This document shows positions 1 to 8,066 of a stretch of DNA of 64,000 bases, piece by piece. Below the pieces are notes generated by a model that had not been told where the DNA came from, did no database searches, and saw only the letters and a program-made list of their open reading frames with translations. A program made the translations under genes and the position numbers. Positions within the stretch are counted from its first letter, which is position 1, and every line of letters begins with the position of its first letter. This DNA is from Polyangiaceae bacterium (GTDB lineage Bacteria; Myxococcota_A; Polyangia; Polyangiales; Polyangiaceae): contig JABFXY010000039.1 in NCBI GenBank assembly GCA_013361525.1, positions 1 through 64,000 on the forward strand. The letters are read 5' to 3'.

Positions 1-645
1 ACCTTCAACTGGCTGCTGAGCCTCGGCTTCAAGGGCGGGACCGCGGTGACCCTCGGTGCCCTGCCGTCCGCGAACGGTGTCGACTACACCTACGCGCGTG
101 GGACGGTCGATGGTTTTTCCGTCGAAGCCGCAAATGGCGATGCGAACATCGATGGCTCGACGAATGAGTTCGATACGACTTCGGTCGACGTGAATCTGCC
201 GTTTTACCTCGACCAACAGGGGATGTCGCAGTTCGTCCTTCCGCTACGTGCGCTTCGTTTCCATGGTACCTTATCGGACGTCGTCAATTGTATCGGCCAC
301 TACAATGCAGAAGGCCTGAGCCCCGATAACGATTGTCAGCCTACCGAAACGGCTCCGCCGTTCGTGACGGGCGGTTCATTCGAATCGCACATCCTTCTCG
401 AGGACGCGGACCAGGTCATCGTGCCGCCGCTCCACCAGTCGCTCTGCGTGATTCTCTCGGGTGATTCGGCCACATACGGCGACGGCGGCAGCCCCGCGCT
501 GTGCAAGCGCACGGACGGCGTCATCGACTACCAAGGCAATTGGTGCTCCGCGACGGACGCTCCGGGCGACGGCGCGTGCAGGGATGCCGTGCGCTTCAAC
601 GGAGGTTTCGCGGCGAGCACCGTCCAAGGCGGCTCCGTGCAATGA
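1..645 (+). CDS. Exported protein of unknown function, 3' part only
   Basis: The reading frame is already open at the first base of the window, so the start lies upstream and only the last 214 residues are present. The sequence is rich in Gly, Asp, Ser and Thr, has several scattered Cys residues and no membrane segment, which suits a secreted or outer-surface domain of mostly beta structure. A stretch near its middle (positions 200-275) resembles a beta-rich fold with hydrophobic strands alternating with loops. I do not recognise the family. The following gene starts 122 bases downstream on the same strand and encodes a lipoprotein, so both products probably act in the envelope, but nothing shows that they work together. 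Confidence 0.7.
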   Translation, partial: TFNWLLSLGFKGGTAVTLGALPSANGVDYTYARGTVDGFSVEAANGDANIDGSTNEFDTTSVDVNLPFYLDQQGMSQFVLPLRALRFHGTLSDVVNCIGHYNAEGLSPDNDCQPTETAPPFVTGGSFESHILLEDADQVIVPPLHQSLCVILSGDSATYGDGGSPALCKRTDGVIDYQGNWCSATDAPGDGACRDAVRFNGGFAASTVQGGSVQ

Positions 646-767
646 ACGGCGCGCGGGGCGCGACCGTCGTGTGAGCTCGCCGGTTTTCTCCTCGAGCCCT
701 GTACCGACCACGCCGCCGCGCGAATGTTCCCGAGGAACTGTTCGAGCACATCGGTGTCTGCCTGGCG

Positions 768-3700
768 ATGCGGCGTCGGAAGCACATCTTGCTGGGGGTT
801 CTCACCGCTTCGTTCCTTTCCTGCGCGGTCGGTCCGCGCCCGCCCGGTGAGCCGGTGCCGGCGCCCGCCGCTGCGACGGTCATCGACGATCCAGGCCTCT
901 CGGAGCACGCTGCACCGGCTGCTCCGTTCTCGCTGACGTCGTCCGACGGCACCGGGCTCGCGCTCGTGTCCGTCGACGCTGCTGCCACGATCGAGGACCC
1001 GCTCGCCCTCACGCAGCTCCATCTCGTCTTCGAGAACCCGGAGCAGCGAACCCTGGAGGGCCATTTTTCGTTCACCTTGCCCGAGGGCGCGGCGATGAGC
1101 CGCTTCGCCATGCGCGTCCGCGGCGAGTGGCAAGAAGCGGAGGTCGTCGAGAAGCAGCGCGCGCGCGTGACTTACGAGGCGTATCTCCATCGGCGCGTCG
1201 ACCCCGCGCTCCTCGAGCAAGGTGCAGGCAACGAGTTCTCTGTTCGAATCTTCCCGATTCTTCCCGGTGAGAAGAAGGAGATCGTGATTGCCTATTCGGA
1301 GACACTCGACAGCTCCCTGCCTTATCGCCTGAGGCTCGCCGGACTTCCGGAGGTTGGGCGCCTCACTGCGAACGTGTTCGGTGCACCCTCGACCGGCGCG
1401 TCGGCAAAATCCACCCTGCTCGCCTCTCTCGACCGAACCGGCGAAGTACCTCTTTCGGATCTCACGATTCCGCCCGCGACCTGGTCACGCGGCGAGGCCG
1501 CTGCAATTCGCTCCGGCACGGCCGCGGTGGTTCGCCTCCGCGTGCCGGCCGACGACGCCGCGGAAGATCCGTTCGACGGCACGCTGATCGCGATCGACAC
1601 GAGCGCGTCCCGTATGCTCGACCTCGGCCGAGAGATCGCTGCGCTGCGATCCATTGCGCAGAGCATGCCCCCATCGGCACGCTTGCGGATTGCATGTTTC
1701 GATCAATCGGTCGTACCCGTGTTCGAGGGTGTCGCGGGCGACGTCGACGAATTGGTTCTCGACAAGATACGGGCGCGCCGTGCGCTCGGCGCATCGGATC
1801 TCGGCGCTGCGCTGGCCTGGGCGAAAAAGGCTGCTCAATCGGAGGGCTCCGCTCGTCAGCGCCTTCTGCTCTTTTCGGATGGTGTCGCCACCGCCGGCCA
1901 AAAGGAAGACAAGAAGCTCGCTGAAATGGCGAAGGCCCTCGGGGAGGTCGGCGTCGTTCGTGCGGACGCGATCGCGATAGGGGGTATTCGGAGCGAGGCG
2001 ACGCTCTCGGCGATCGCTACGGGACAGCTTCCGACCGACGGTGTCGTGGCCGGCCTCGACAGGGGTATCGAGACGGTCACCAAGAAGCTCGCGACCAAGA
2101 CGCTTCCGCCTATCCCGGTTACGGTCCCGGGCGCCAAATGGTCGTATCCGTCCTCGATTCGCGTGCAACCCGGAGACGACGTGGTCGTTTTCGCGGAGCT
2201 CGCGTCGAATGCCGCCCCCCGCGTCCAGCTCGGAAACCGCACGTTCGCCCCGACCTTCGCCAATGCGACCGAGCCCCTCGTCCGAAGGGCGATCGCTGCT
2301 GCGAAGATCACCGATGTCGAGCGCGAGGAAGAGCCCAGCGACGCGAAGAAGAAGGAGGTCGTAGACCTTTCCGTCAAGAATCGAGTCGTGAGTCGATACA
2401 CGAGTATGTTGGTGCTCGAGACCGACTACGACTACCAGCGATTCGGCATCGATCGGACGGCGAAGCTGGAGGTGCTCGGCCTCGATCAGGGTAGGGCATC
2501 GATCATCTCGCAGGATCGCGTCGTTGCTCCATCCGGCACCGGCGCCGGCGTCGACGAAGGCGGCGCGCCGCCGACACCGACGGCCCCCAGCAGCAGGGGC
2601 AACCTTTGGGGCAGCTCGATCGGCGATTCCTTCGGTGCGGGCGGGCTCGGGTTGAGCGGCATCGGCGAAGGTGGAGGCGGGAAAAGCGCCGACGGCGTGG
2701 GGCTCGGCAATGTCGGCGCGATTGGTCGCGGCGCTGGCACAGGCACAGGACAGGGCTTCGGCAACGGCACCGGCCGCCTCAGTGGGTCACACCGCTCGAG
2801 CACGCCCAGAGTGCGTATGGGTGCAACATCGGTGTCGGGCCGGCTCCCGCCGGAGGTCATTCAGCGCATCGTTCGACAGAACTTCGGCCGATTCCGGCTT
2901 TGTTACGAAAACGGTCTGCGCAAGCAACAGAACCTCGAAGGAAAGGTCTCGGTCCGCTTCATCATAGGCCGCGACGGATCCGTCTCGAAGGCTGCGGACG
3001 AGCGGTCGACACTTCCGATGCAGTCCGTTCGCGACTGTATCGTCAAAGCATTCTACAGCCTCGCGTTCCCCCAACCCGAGAGCGGAATCGTCAGTGTCCT
3101 TTATCCCATTCAGCTCTCGCCGGCCGGGAGCACGAGCGCTACACCGACCCCACTTCCGCTCGGCACCTCGCGCGCCCGGCGCTTCCTCGAAGAGTCCCAA
3201 CCACCGGCGAAGACCGAGCCGAACGCCCCCTACTCGGGGCGGTTCCAGGACATCATGTCGGCGATCGCGCTCGGCGACAAACAGGTCGCGCTCGACAAAG
3301 CGTGGAAGTGGCGGGCGGAGGAGCCGACGAATGTACTGTCGCTGGTCGCGCTCGGCGAGGCGTCGGAGGCACACGGCCAGCGCCAACTCGCGGCGCGCGC
3401 ATACGGCTCGATCCTGGAGCTATGGTCCTATCGTGTCGACATGCGTCGTTTCGCGGGTGAACGGCTCGAGCGGGTGGGGGATACTTCGTCGCTCGCGCTC
3501 GCCGAATACGCTTTTGCGGGGGCGGTGCTCGATCGCCCCGACCATCCCTCCGGACACCGCTTGCATGCGATGACGCTCCTCAAGCTCGGACGCAGCGAAG
3601 AGGCATTCGTCGCTCTCGAGAGCGCGCTGAAAGAGCGTTTCGCGGATGGTCGCTTCGGCGGCGCACGCGAGGTCCTGAAAGACGATTTGGCGCTTGCTGC

Positions 3701-4154
3701 TGCTTCCTGGATTGCAAAAGAGCCGCCCGAGCGCCGCGAGGTGATCGAGGCACGTGCGCGCGAGCTCGGTGTCTTCGTGGAGCGCAAACCGAGTCTGCGG
3801 TTCGTGCTCGTCTGGGAGACGGATACCAACGACGTCGACCTCCACGTCACCGACGCCAAAGGAGAGCATGCGTATTACTCCCACCCACGGCTCGAGTCCG
3901 GTGGCGTGATGGGGCCGGACGTCACGAATGGGTATGGGCCGGAGGCTTTCAGCGTGCTGAACGACGCGGGGGCTTTCGCATTCCCCTATAACCTCAAGGT
4001 GCACTACTTCTCGCGGGGAGCGATGGGCTTCGGAATGGGGAAGGTGCAAGTCGTCCGACACGACGGAAATGGCAAGGTAACGTTCGAAGACCGGCCGTTC
4101 TTGATGATGAACGACGGGGCGACGATCGATCTCGGGGACGTCAAAGCGATATGA
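768..4154 (+). CDS. VIT and von Willebrand A domain lipoprotein with AgmX-like and DUF2135-like parts
   Basis: The 1128-residue product starts with a lipoprotein signal whose lipobox ends at Cys19 (SFLSC), so it is probably anchored in the outer membrane. A VIT domain spans about residues 58-180. A vWA domain (about 270-425) follows, with an intact metal-site motif DTSAS at 277-281. A Gly-rich linker (about 610-685) leads into a TonB-like C-terminal domain of the AgmX/PglI type (about 690-785), then a helical TPR-like part (about 820-1000), and a DUF2135-like beta domain at the end (about 1006-1128). vWA domains usually bind partner proteins through a metal ion. The plan parallels the giant FecR-linked protein at 51287-56587, including the Gly-rich linker. 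The substrate or partner is unknown. The start at 768 gives the signal peptide directly, though no clear Shine-Dalgarno site precedes it. Confidence 0.9.
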   Translation: MRRRKHILLGVLTASFLSCAVGPRPPGEPVPAPAAATVIDDPGLSEHAAPAAPFSLTSSDGTGLALVSVDAAATIEDPLALTQLHLVFENPEQRTLEGHFSFTLPEGAAMSRFAMRVRGEWQEAEVVEKQRARVTYEAYLHRRVDPALLEQGAGNEFSVRIFPILPGEKKEIVIAYSETLDSSLPYRLRLAGLPEVGRLTANVFGAPSTGASAKSTLLASLDRTGEVPLSDLTIPPATWSRGEAAAIRSGTAAVVRLRVPADDAAEDPFDGTLIAIDTSASRMLDLGREIAALRSIAQSMPPSARLRIACFDQSVVPVFEGVAGDVDELVLDKIRARRALGASDLGAALAWAKKAAQSEGSARQRLLLFSDGVATAGQKEDKKLAEMAKALGEVGVVRADAIAIGGIRSEATLSAIATGQLPTDGVVAGLDRGIETVTKKLATKTLPPIPVTVPGAKWSYPSSIRVQPGDDVVVFAELASNAAPRVQLGNRTFAPTFANATEPLVRRAIAAAKITDVEREEEPSDAKKKEVVDLSVKNRVVSRYTSMLVLETDYDYQRFGIDRTAKLEVLGLDQGRASIISQDRVVAPSGTGAGVDEGGAPPTPTAPSSRGNLWGSSIGDSFGAGGLGLSGIGEGGGGKSADGVGLGNVGAIGRGAGTGTGQGFGNGTGRLSGSHRSSTPRVRMGATSVSGRLPPEVIQRIVRQNFGRFRLCYENGLRKQQNLEGKVSVRFIIGRDGSVSKAADERSTLPMQSVRDCIVKAFYSLAFPQPESGIVSVLYPIQLSPAGSTSATPTPLPLGTSRARRFLEESQPPAKTEPNAPYSGRFQDIMSAIALGDKQVALDKAWKWRAEEPTNVLSLVALGEASEAHGQRQLAARAYGSILELWSYRVDMRRFAGERLERVGDTSSLALAEYAFAGAVLDRPDHPSGHRLHAMTLLKLGRSEEAFVALESALKERFADGRFGGAREVLKDDLALAAASWIAKEPPERREVIEARARELGVFVERKPSLRFVLVWETDTNDVDLHVTDAKGEHAYYSHPRLESGGVMGPDVTNGYGPEAFSVLNDAGAFAFPYNLKVHYFSRGAMGFGMGKVQVVRHDGNGKVTFEDRPFLMMNDGATIDLGDVKAI

Positions 4155-4156
4155 GC

Positions 4157-4921
4157 TCAGCGCGGCGACCGAGCGCCTGCGTGCTCGAGGTCGCCGAGGA
4201 GGGTCGACAAACCTGCGGCGATCGTGGTCCGCGCGTGGTCGCGTAGCGCCGGAACGTCGGTGGTCGTCATGGTCGCGGTTTCGATGGGGGCGAGGACACG
4301 GGCCCTTGCGCGCGCCCGCATGATCCACGGCGGCCCGTCGATCAGGCAATCGCGCGTTCCGGCGATGACCACCGGGAGGATCGGCACGCCCGCCTCGATG
4401 GCGAGGCTGAATGCGCCGTCGCGAAAGGGCAACAACGTCCCCGCCTTCGACCGCTTCCCCTCTGGGAAGATCATCACTGAAATGCCCGCGGCGAGCGCGC
4501 GCCGGCACTCCGTCATCATCGTTCGCACGCTGTCGCCTTCGCCCCGGCGCAGCGGGATGTCGCCGCTGAAGCGGAAGGTCCAGCCGAGGAGCGGCATGCG
4601 AAAGAGCTCCTCTTTCGCGACCCATCGCATATCCCAGGGCAGGAACGACAAGAGGAAGGGGTCGGCGACGGATTCGTGGTTCGCGATCACGACGTAGGGC
4701 CGGTGCCCGATGTCGGCAGGAGGCGTCCCATCGACGTCGAAATCCCAGAGGGGGCTCAGCCGGCTCGCCGTCCGCCCGATGCGGCGCATCCATCGCCCCG
4801 GAGCGCGTTGCGTCGGGTCGTCCCTATCGCGCAGCCACGTGAGCCCCATCACCGGGGTCATCGTCGTGACGACCGCGCCGAATTCGATCGCGGTAAAGAG
4901 GCTGCGAACGGCTTCCTTCAT
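4157..4921 (-). CDS. 1-acyl-sn-glycerol-3-phosphate acyltransferase family protein (PlsC-like)
   Basis: This 254-residue protein carries the two hallmark motifs of the PlsC acyltransferases: NHESVAD at residues 81-87 (catalytic His82 and Asp87) and FPEGKRS at 152-158, which binds the glycerol phosphate. Family members transfer a fatty acyl chain to lysophosphatidic acid or a related lipid at the inner membrane. A hydrophobic N-terminal stretch (about residues 12-30) fits peripheral or integral membrane association. The length is normal. The gene is convergent with the VIT lipoprotein gene, with only two bases between the stop codons, and diverges from the GNAT-like gene at 5140. The exact acyl acceptor cannot be told from sequence. 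Confidence 0.93.
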   Translation of the reverse strand: MKEAVRSLFTAIEFGAVVTTMTPVMGLTWLRDRDDPTQRAPGRWMRRIGRTASRLSPLWDFDVDGTPPADIGHRPYVVIANHESVADPFLLSFLPWDMRWVAKEELFRMPLLGWTFRFSGDIPLRRGEGDSVRTMMTECRRALAAGISVMIFPEGKRSKAGTLLPFRDGAFSLAIEAGVPILPVVIAGTRDCLIDGPPWIMRARARARVLAPIETATMTTTDVPALRDHARTTIAAGLSTLLGDLEHAGARSPR

Positions 4922-5139
4922 GCGCGCGCATGATGGTCAAGCTCCCTTCGGCTTTCTGTCACATTTCGGCTACGGAGCGCTGCTTCCAGCCACTTCGCTT
5001 CGCGCGGCGCGGCACACCCCTGTGTGTGCGTGCTCCAACCCCTCTCCTCATGTGGGGCCCACCGCCGCGGGCTTCGACGACGACCTGGAGGCGGAAATCG
5101 CTTTCGTTCGTTCGGAACACCGCTTGCTGAGGCTCGCGC

Positions 5140-7005
5140 ATGGCACGTTCGACCGATCAGGAAGTCGCGGCGATCGAGAGTCGGCTCGTTCCTTTCGATG
5201 AAGTCCGTAGGACCGCAAGGTGGGACGAATGGCGCGGTCTGGCGACGGCGGTACCGCCGCACCTGTCACCGGAGTTCTTTCAGCTCAACCGCCCGCTCGT
5301 CGAGGACGGAGAGCATCTCGTCGTCCAAGCCGTGGCTGGAGGCAAGCTCGTCGGCGTCTTGCCCATCATGCGACAAGGGCGCGTTCTGACGTCGTTGCGC
5401 TCGCAGCACATGCCCGCATTCGACTATTGCGGCAGCGAAGCGGCGCTCTCGGCCGTCGCCCGAACGCTTCTATCGGCGCCGGCCTGGGACGTCCTCGTTC
5501 TCAAGAACGTACCCAAACAATCCATGCTCGCGACGGCTCTGCCGCGTCTGCTCGTGCGCGAAGGTTGTCAGGTCGTGACCCGGCCGGGGGCGAAGTTGCC
5601 CTATTTCGAGCTGCCGGGATTCGAAGAGCAGCTGTCGGCGAAGTTTCGCGCGAACTTACGTCGCTGCGACAAGAAGCTGGGGTCACCGACGCTCGAACGA
5701 ACGACGGCGTTCTCCCAAGAAGCCATCGAGAGCGCGATGCGCATCGAGGCGACTCCGTGGAAAATTGCCAACAAGACCAATATCGCTGCCGACGGGAAGC
5801 TTCGCCGGCTGTATGAAGGTCTCGCGCGGCTCTATTCCTCGAGGGGGCAATTCGCCGCGAGCTTCCTCGTCTCCGGCGGCAAGCGAGTCGCGGTGTTGCT
5901 GTCACTCGAGGACGGCCACGGCATCTACGCTTTGAAGATTGGTTACGACACCGCGTATTCGTCGGTGAGCCCGGGGCACGTCCTCGTGTGGAAAGTCGCA
6001 AAAGAGGCCGAGGCACGCGGTCTTCGCGAGCTCGACTTCATGGGGAATGCAGACGCGTGGAAGCTCAAGTGGACGGATCGCGCGAGAGAGCAAATCGCCA
6101 TGGTCATTTATCGGCCGACGGTGCGCGGCCAAGCGACCTACGTATTGCGTGAGCTCGTCAAACCGCGGTTGCCGGAGCCGTTGAGAGAGCCTCGATTCGC
6201 CCTTCGCTGGGGCTGCCAGCAGCAGAACCTCGTCGGGGACCACACGTTGACCGAGCTCGTTCGAGGGCGCGTCCGAATGGGACTCGGGATCAAGCGCCGC
6301 ATCCGAAACGTCGTGTCTCCGGATCCGACACCGAAAGAGCCGCTCGGCCGGCCGTCGTCGTTCAAGCCCGGCGATTGGGTCCGCGTCGTTCCGAAGGAGA
6401 AGATGCTCGAGGTCCTCGACGAGCGCTCCAAAACGCGCGGGCTGGAGTTCGTTCCTCAACAATGGGATACGTGCGACCAGCGCTATCGCGTGCAATCCGT
6501 CGTGCGAAGAATTCGCGACGATGGTGGCCGCTTGCGGTCCGTCGGCAGGACCGTGCTGCTCGAGGGCGTGGAGTGCACTGGGGATCACGAGCCGAAGGGG
6601 TGCGGGCGCCATTGCCCGCTGATGTATCGGGACGAATGGCTCGAGCGCGCGGATGCACCCTCTCGTGGCCCGACGGAGGCGCGCCCCGGGCTCTATGCGC
6701 GGGTGCGCGCGCTCGACGAGATCCACGCTTCATTGGATATTCGAGGAACGCGCGACGGCCTGATGTTCATGGCCGAAATGGGTAAATACGTCGGAAAGCG
6801 CAGCCGTGTCGCGCACGTCGTCGAGCGCGTGTTCGAGCTGGATCGGTGGGTCCCGGCGCGCTCCCCGCTCTATGTGCTCGAATCGCTTCATTGCACGGGG
6901 GCGGCACTCGGCGGTAGCGGGCCGTGCCACCGCGCGTGCGCCCTGCTCTGGCATCCGGATTGGCTCATCCTCGAACGGGTGGAGTCTGCTGCCGCCGCGG
7001 AGTGA
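5140..7005 (+). CDS. GNAT/FemAB-type acetyltransferase fused to two copies of a Cys-containing module
   Basis: The first roughly 370 residues resemble the CelD/BioF2-like GNAT acyltransferases often found near polysaccharide genes; the conserved end of that fold is visible where a 'LDFMGNADAWK' stretch follows a substrate-lid-like region (about residues 300-312). From about 405 to 621 there are two copies of a second domain. Each has a GDW/GLY-like opening, a long loop predicting beta strands, then a short Cys motif followed by an aromatic residue and a Trp-Leu pair: CGRHC with DEWLE in copy 1 and CHRAC with PDWLI in copy 2. The same module occurs as a small stand-alone protein of unknown function in other bacteria. 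Fusion to an acyltransferase is unusual. The acceptor is unknown. The gene diverges from the acyltransferase gene at 4157-4921 across 218 bases. Confidence 0.85.
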   Translation: MARSTDQEVAAIESRLVPFDEVRRTARWDEWRGLATAVPPHLSPEFFQLNRPLVEDGEHLVVQAVAGGKLVGVLPIMRQGRVLTSLRSQHMPAFDYCGSEAALSAVARTLLSAPAWDVLVLKNVPKQSMLATALPRLLVREGCQVVTRPGAKLPYFELPGFEEQLSAKFRANLRRCDKKLGSPTLERTTAFSQEAIESAMRIEATPWKIANKTNIAADGKLRRLYEGLARLYSSRGQFAASFLVSGGKRVAVLLSLEDGHGIYALKIGYDTAYSSVSPGHVLVWKVAKEAEARGLRELDFMGNADAWKLKWTDRAREQIAMVIYRPTVRGQATYVLRELVKPRLPEPLREPRFALRWGCQQQNLVGDHTLTELVRGRVRMGLGIKRRIRNVVSPDPTPKEPLGRPSSFKPGDWVRVVPKEKMLEVLDERSKTRGLEFVPQQWDTCDQRYRVQSVVRRIRDDGGRLRSVGRTVLLEGVECTGDHEPKGCGRHCPLMYRDEWLERADAPSRGPTEARPGLYARVRALDEIHASLDIRGTRDGLMFMAEMGKYVGKRSRVAHVVERVFELDRWVPARSPLYVLESLHCTGAALGGSGPCHRACALLWHPDWLILERVESAAAAE

Positions 7006-7082
7006 AAATATGCGTTTTCGGGTTTTCGGCAGGGTGAATCGGACGGTAGCTCCCCTTACGAAGGAATCGGAGCCGTTCGACG

Positions 7083-8063
7083 TCAGCCCAGCCCGAGCCG
7101 GCGCGACAACCTCTCGACGAGCAGAGGGACCATCTCGTGCCGCCATTCGGCGTCGCCTTCGACGTTGTCGAGCGGACGACACTCCTTCTTTGCGGCCTCG
7201 GACAACCGGTGGACGAGATCCATGGAGGGTCGTGTTCCAGGCGGGACTTTTGCGGCGGCTGCGAGCCGGCGAGGACGAGCGGCGAGCGCCGAGACGACGA
7301 TGTCGAGCGCGGCGATGCCCCCCTCGTCGCGATCGACCCGGGCCGCGACCGACAACAGTGGGAAGTCGATGGCGTTGCGCCGGCGCAGCTTGTCGAACCC
7401 ACTCGTTCGCCCGGGGACGATCGGCAACGTCACCGCCGTCACGATCTCGTCGCGCTCCCGTGTGGTGTTGTAGATCCCGTCCGCCGTGTAGAAGCTTCGT
7501 GCGGGGACCTCGCGTTCGCCGCGTACGCTCTCGAGGCTGATGGTCGCATCGAGCGCGATCAGGGCCGGCGCCGTGTCGTTCGAGGCGGCGGCTACACACT
7601 TTTGCCCGCCGGCGACGACGTGGCAGACCGTTCCGTCTTTTTTCAAACAGAACCCGAGCGCGCTTCGCCAGAAGTGGGTTTGATTGTAGTAGCGACAACG
7701 CGTGTCGAGGCACAGGTTGCCACCGAGCGTGCCCATGCGGCGGTGATGCGGGCCGCCCACCGCCTCGGCGGCCTCCGCGAGGCCGGGCGCGAGCTCGCGT
7801 ATTCTGCCGTCTTCGGCGAGGCTCTCGAGGGTGGTGAGCGCCCCAATCCGAAGCGATTGCCGTTCCACGCGAACGCCCTTCAAGGCCGCCACGTTCTGCA
7901 ACGAGACGAGGGCCCGGGCGCCGACCAGTCCGTGCTTCATATTGGGCAATAGGTCGGTGCCGCCCGCGACGAGCTGGGCGTCTTCGCCGAGGTCGCGCAA
8001 CAGCCCGGCCGCCTCGGCGACGGTGGTCGGACGGAACATGCGAAAGCGCGGGAGGGGCAGCAT
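7083..8063 (-). CDS. hcrB: FAD-binding subunit of a 4-hydroxybenzoyl-CoA-reductase-type molybdoenzyme
   Basis: The 326-residue product is the medium, FAD-binding subunit of the xanthine oxidase family. The flavin-binding AGGTDLLP is at residues 33-40 and GTLGGNLC at 111-118. Unlike the CO dehydrogenase or xanthine types it has the extra loop typical of 4-hydroxybenzoyl-CoA reductase: Cys123, Cys139, Cys147 and Cys156. This 16-8-9 spacing is the one I recall for the cysteines holding an additional [4Fe-4S] cluster in the beta subunit of that enzyme, which dehydroxylates 4-hydroxybenzoyl-CoA using low-potential electrons. The gene follows the molybdenum subunit gene with three bases between, so both are probably translated together. 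The substrate of this particular enzyme is inferred from the family. Confidence 0.88.
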   Translation of the reverse strand: MLPLPRFRMFRPTTVAEAAGLLRDLGEDAQLVAGGTDLLPNMKHGLVGARALVSLQNVAALKGVRVERQSLRIGALTTLESLAEDGRIRELAPGLAEAAEAVGGPHHRRMGTLGGNLCLDTRCRYYNQTHFWRSALGFCLKKDGTVCHVVAGGQKCVAAASNDTAPALIALDATISLESVRGEREVPARSFYTADGIYNTTRERDEIVTAVTLPIVPGRTSGFDKLRRRNAIDFPLLSVAARVDRDEGGIAALDIVVSALAARPRRLAAAAKVPPGTRPSMDLVHRLSEAAKKECRPLDNVEGDAEWRHEMVPLLVERLSRRLGLG

Positions 8064-8066
8064 CGA

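Noticed and set aside
3420-4793. Open frame of about 450 codons spanning the end of the VIT lipoprotein and the acyltransferase
   Set aside because: It crosses two real genes in opposite direction or other frame and lacks any motif.
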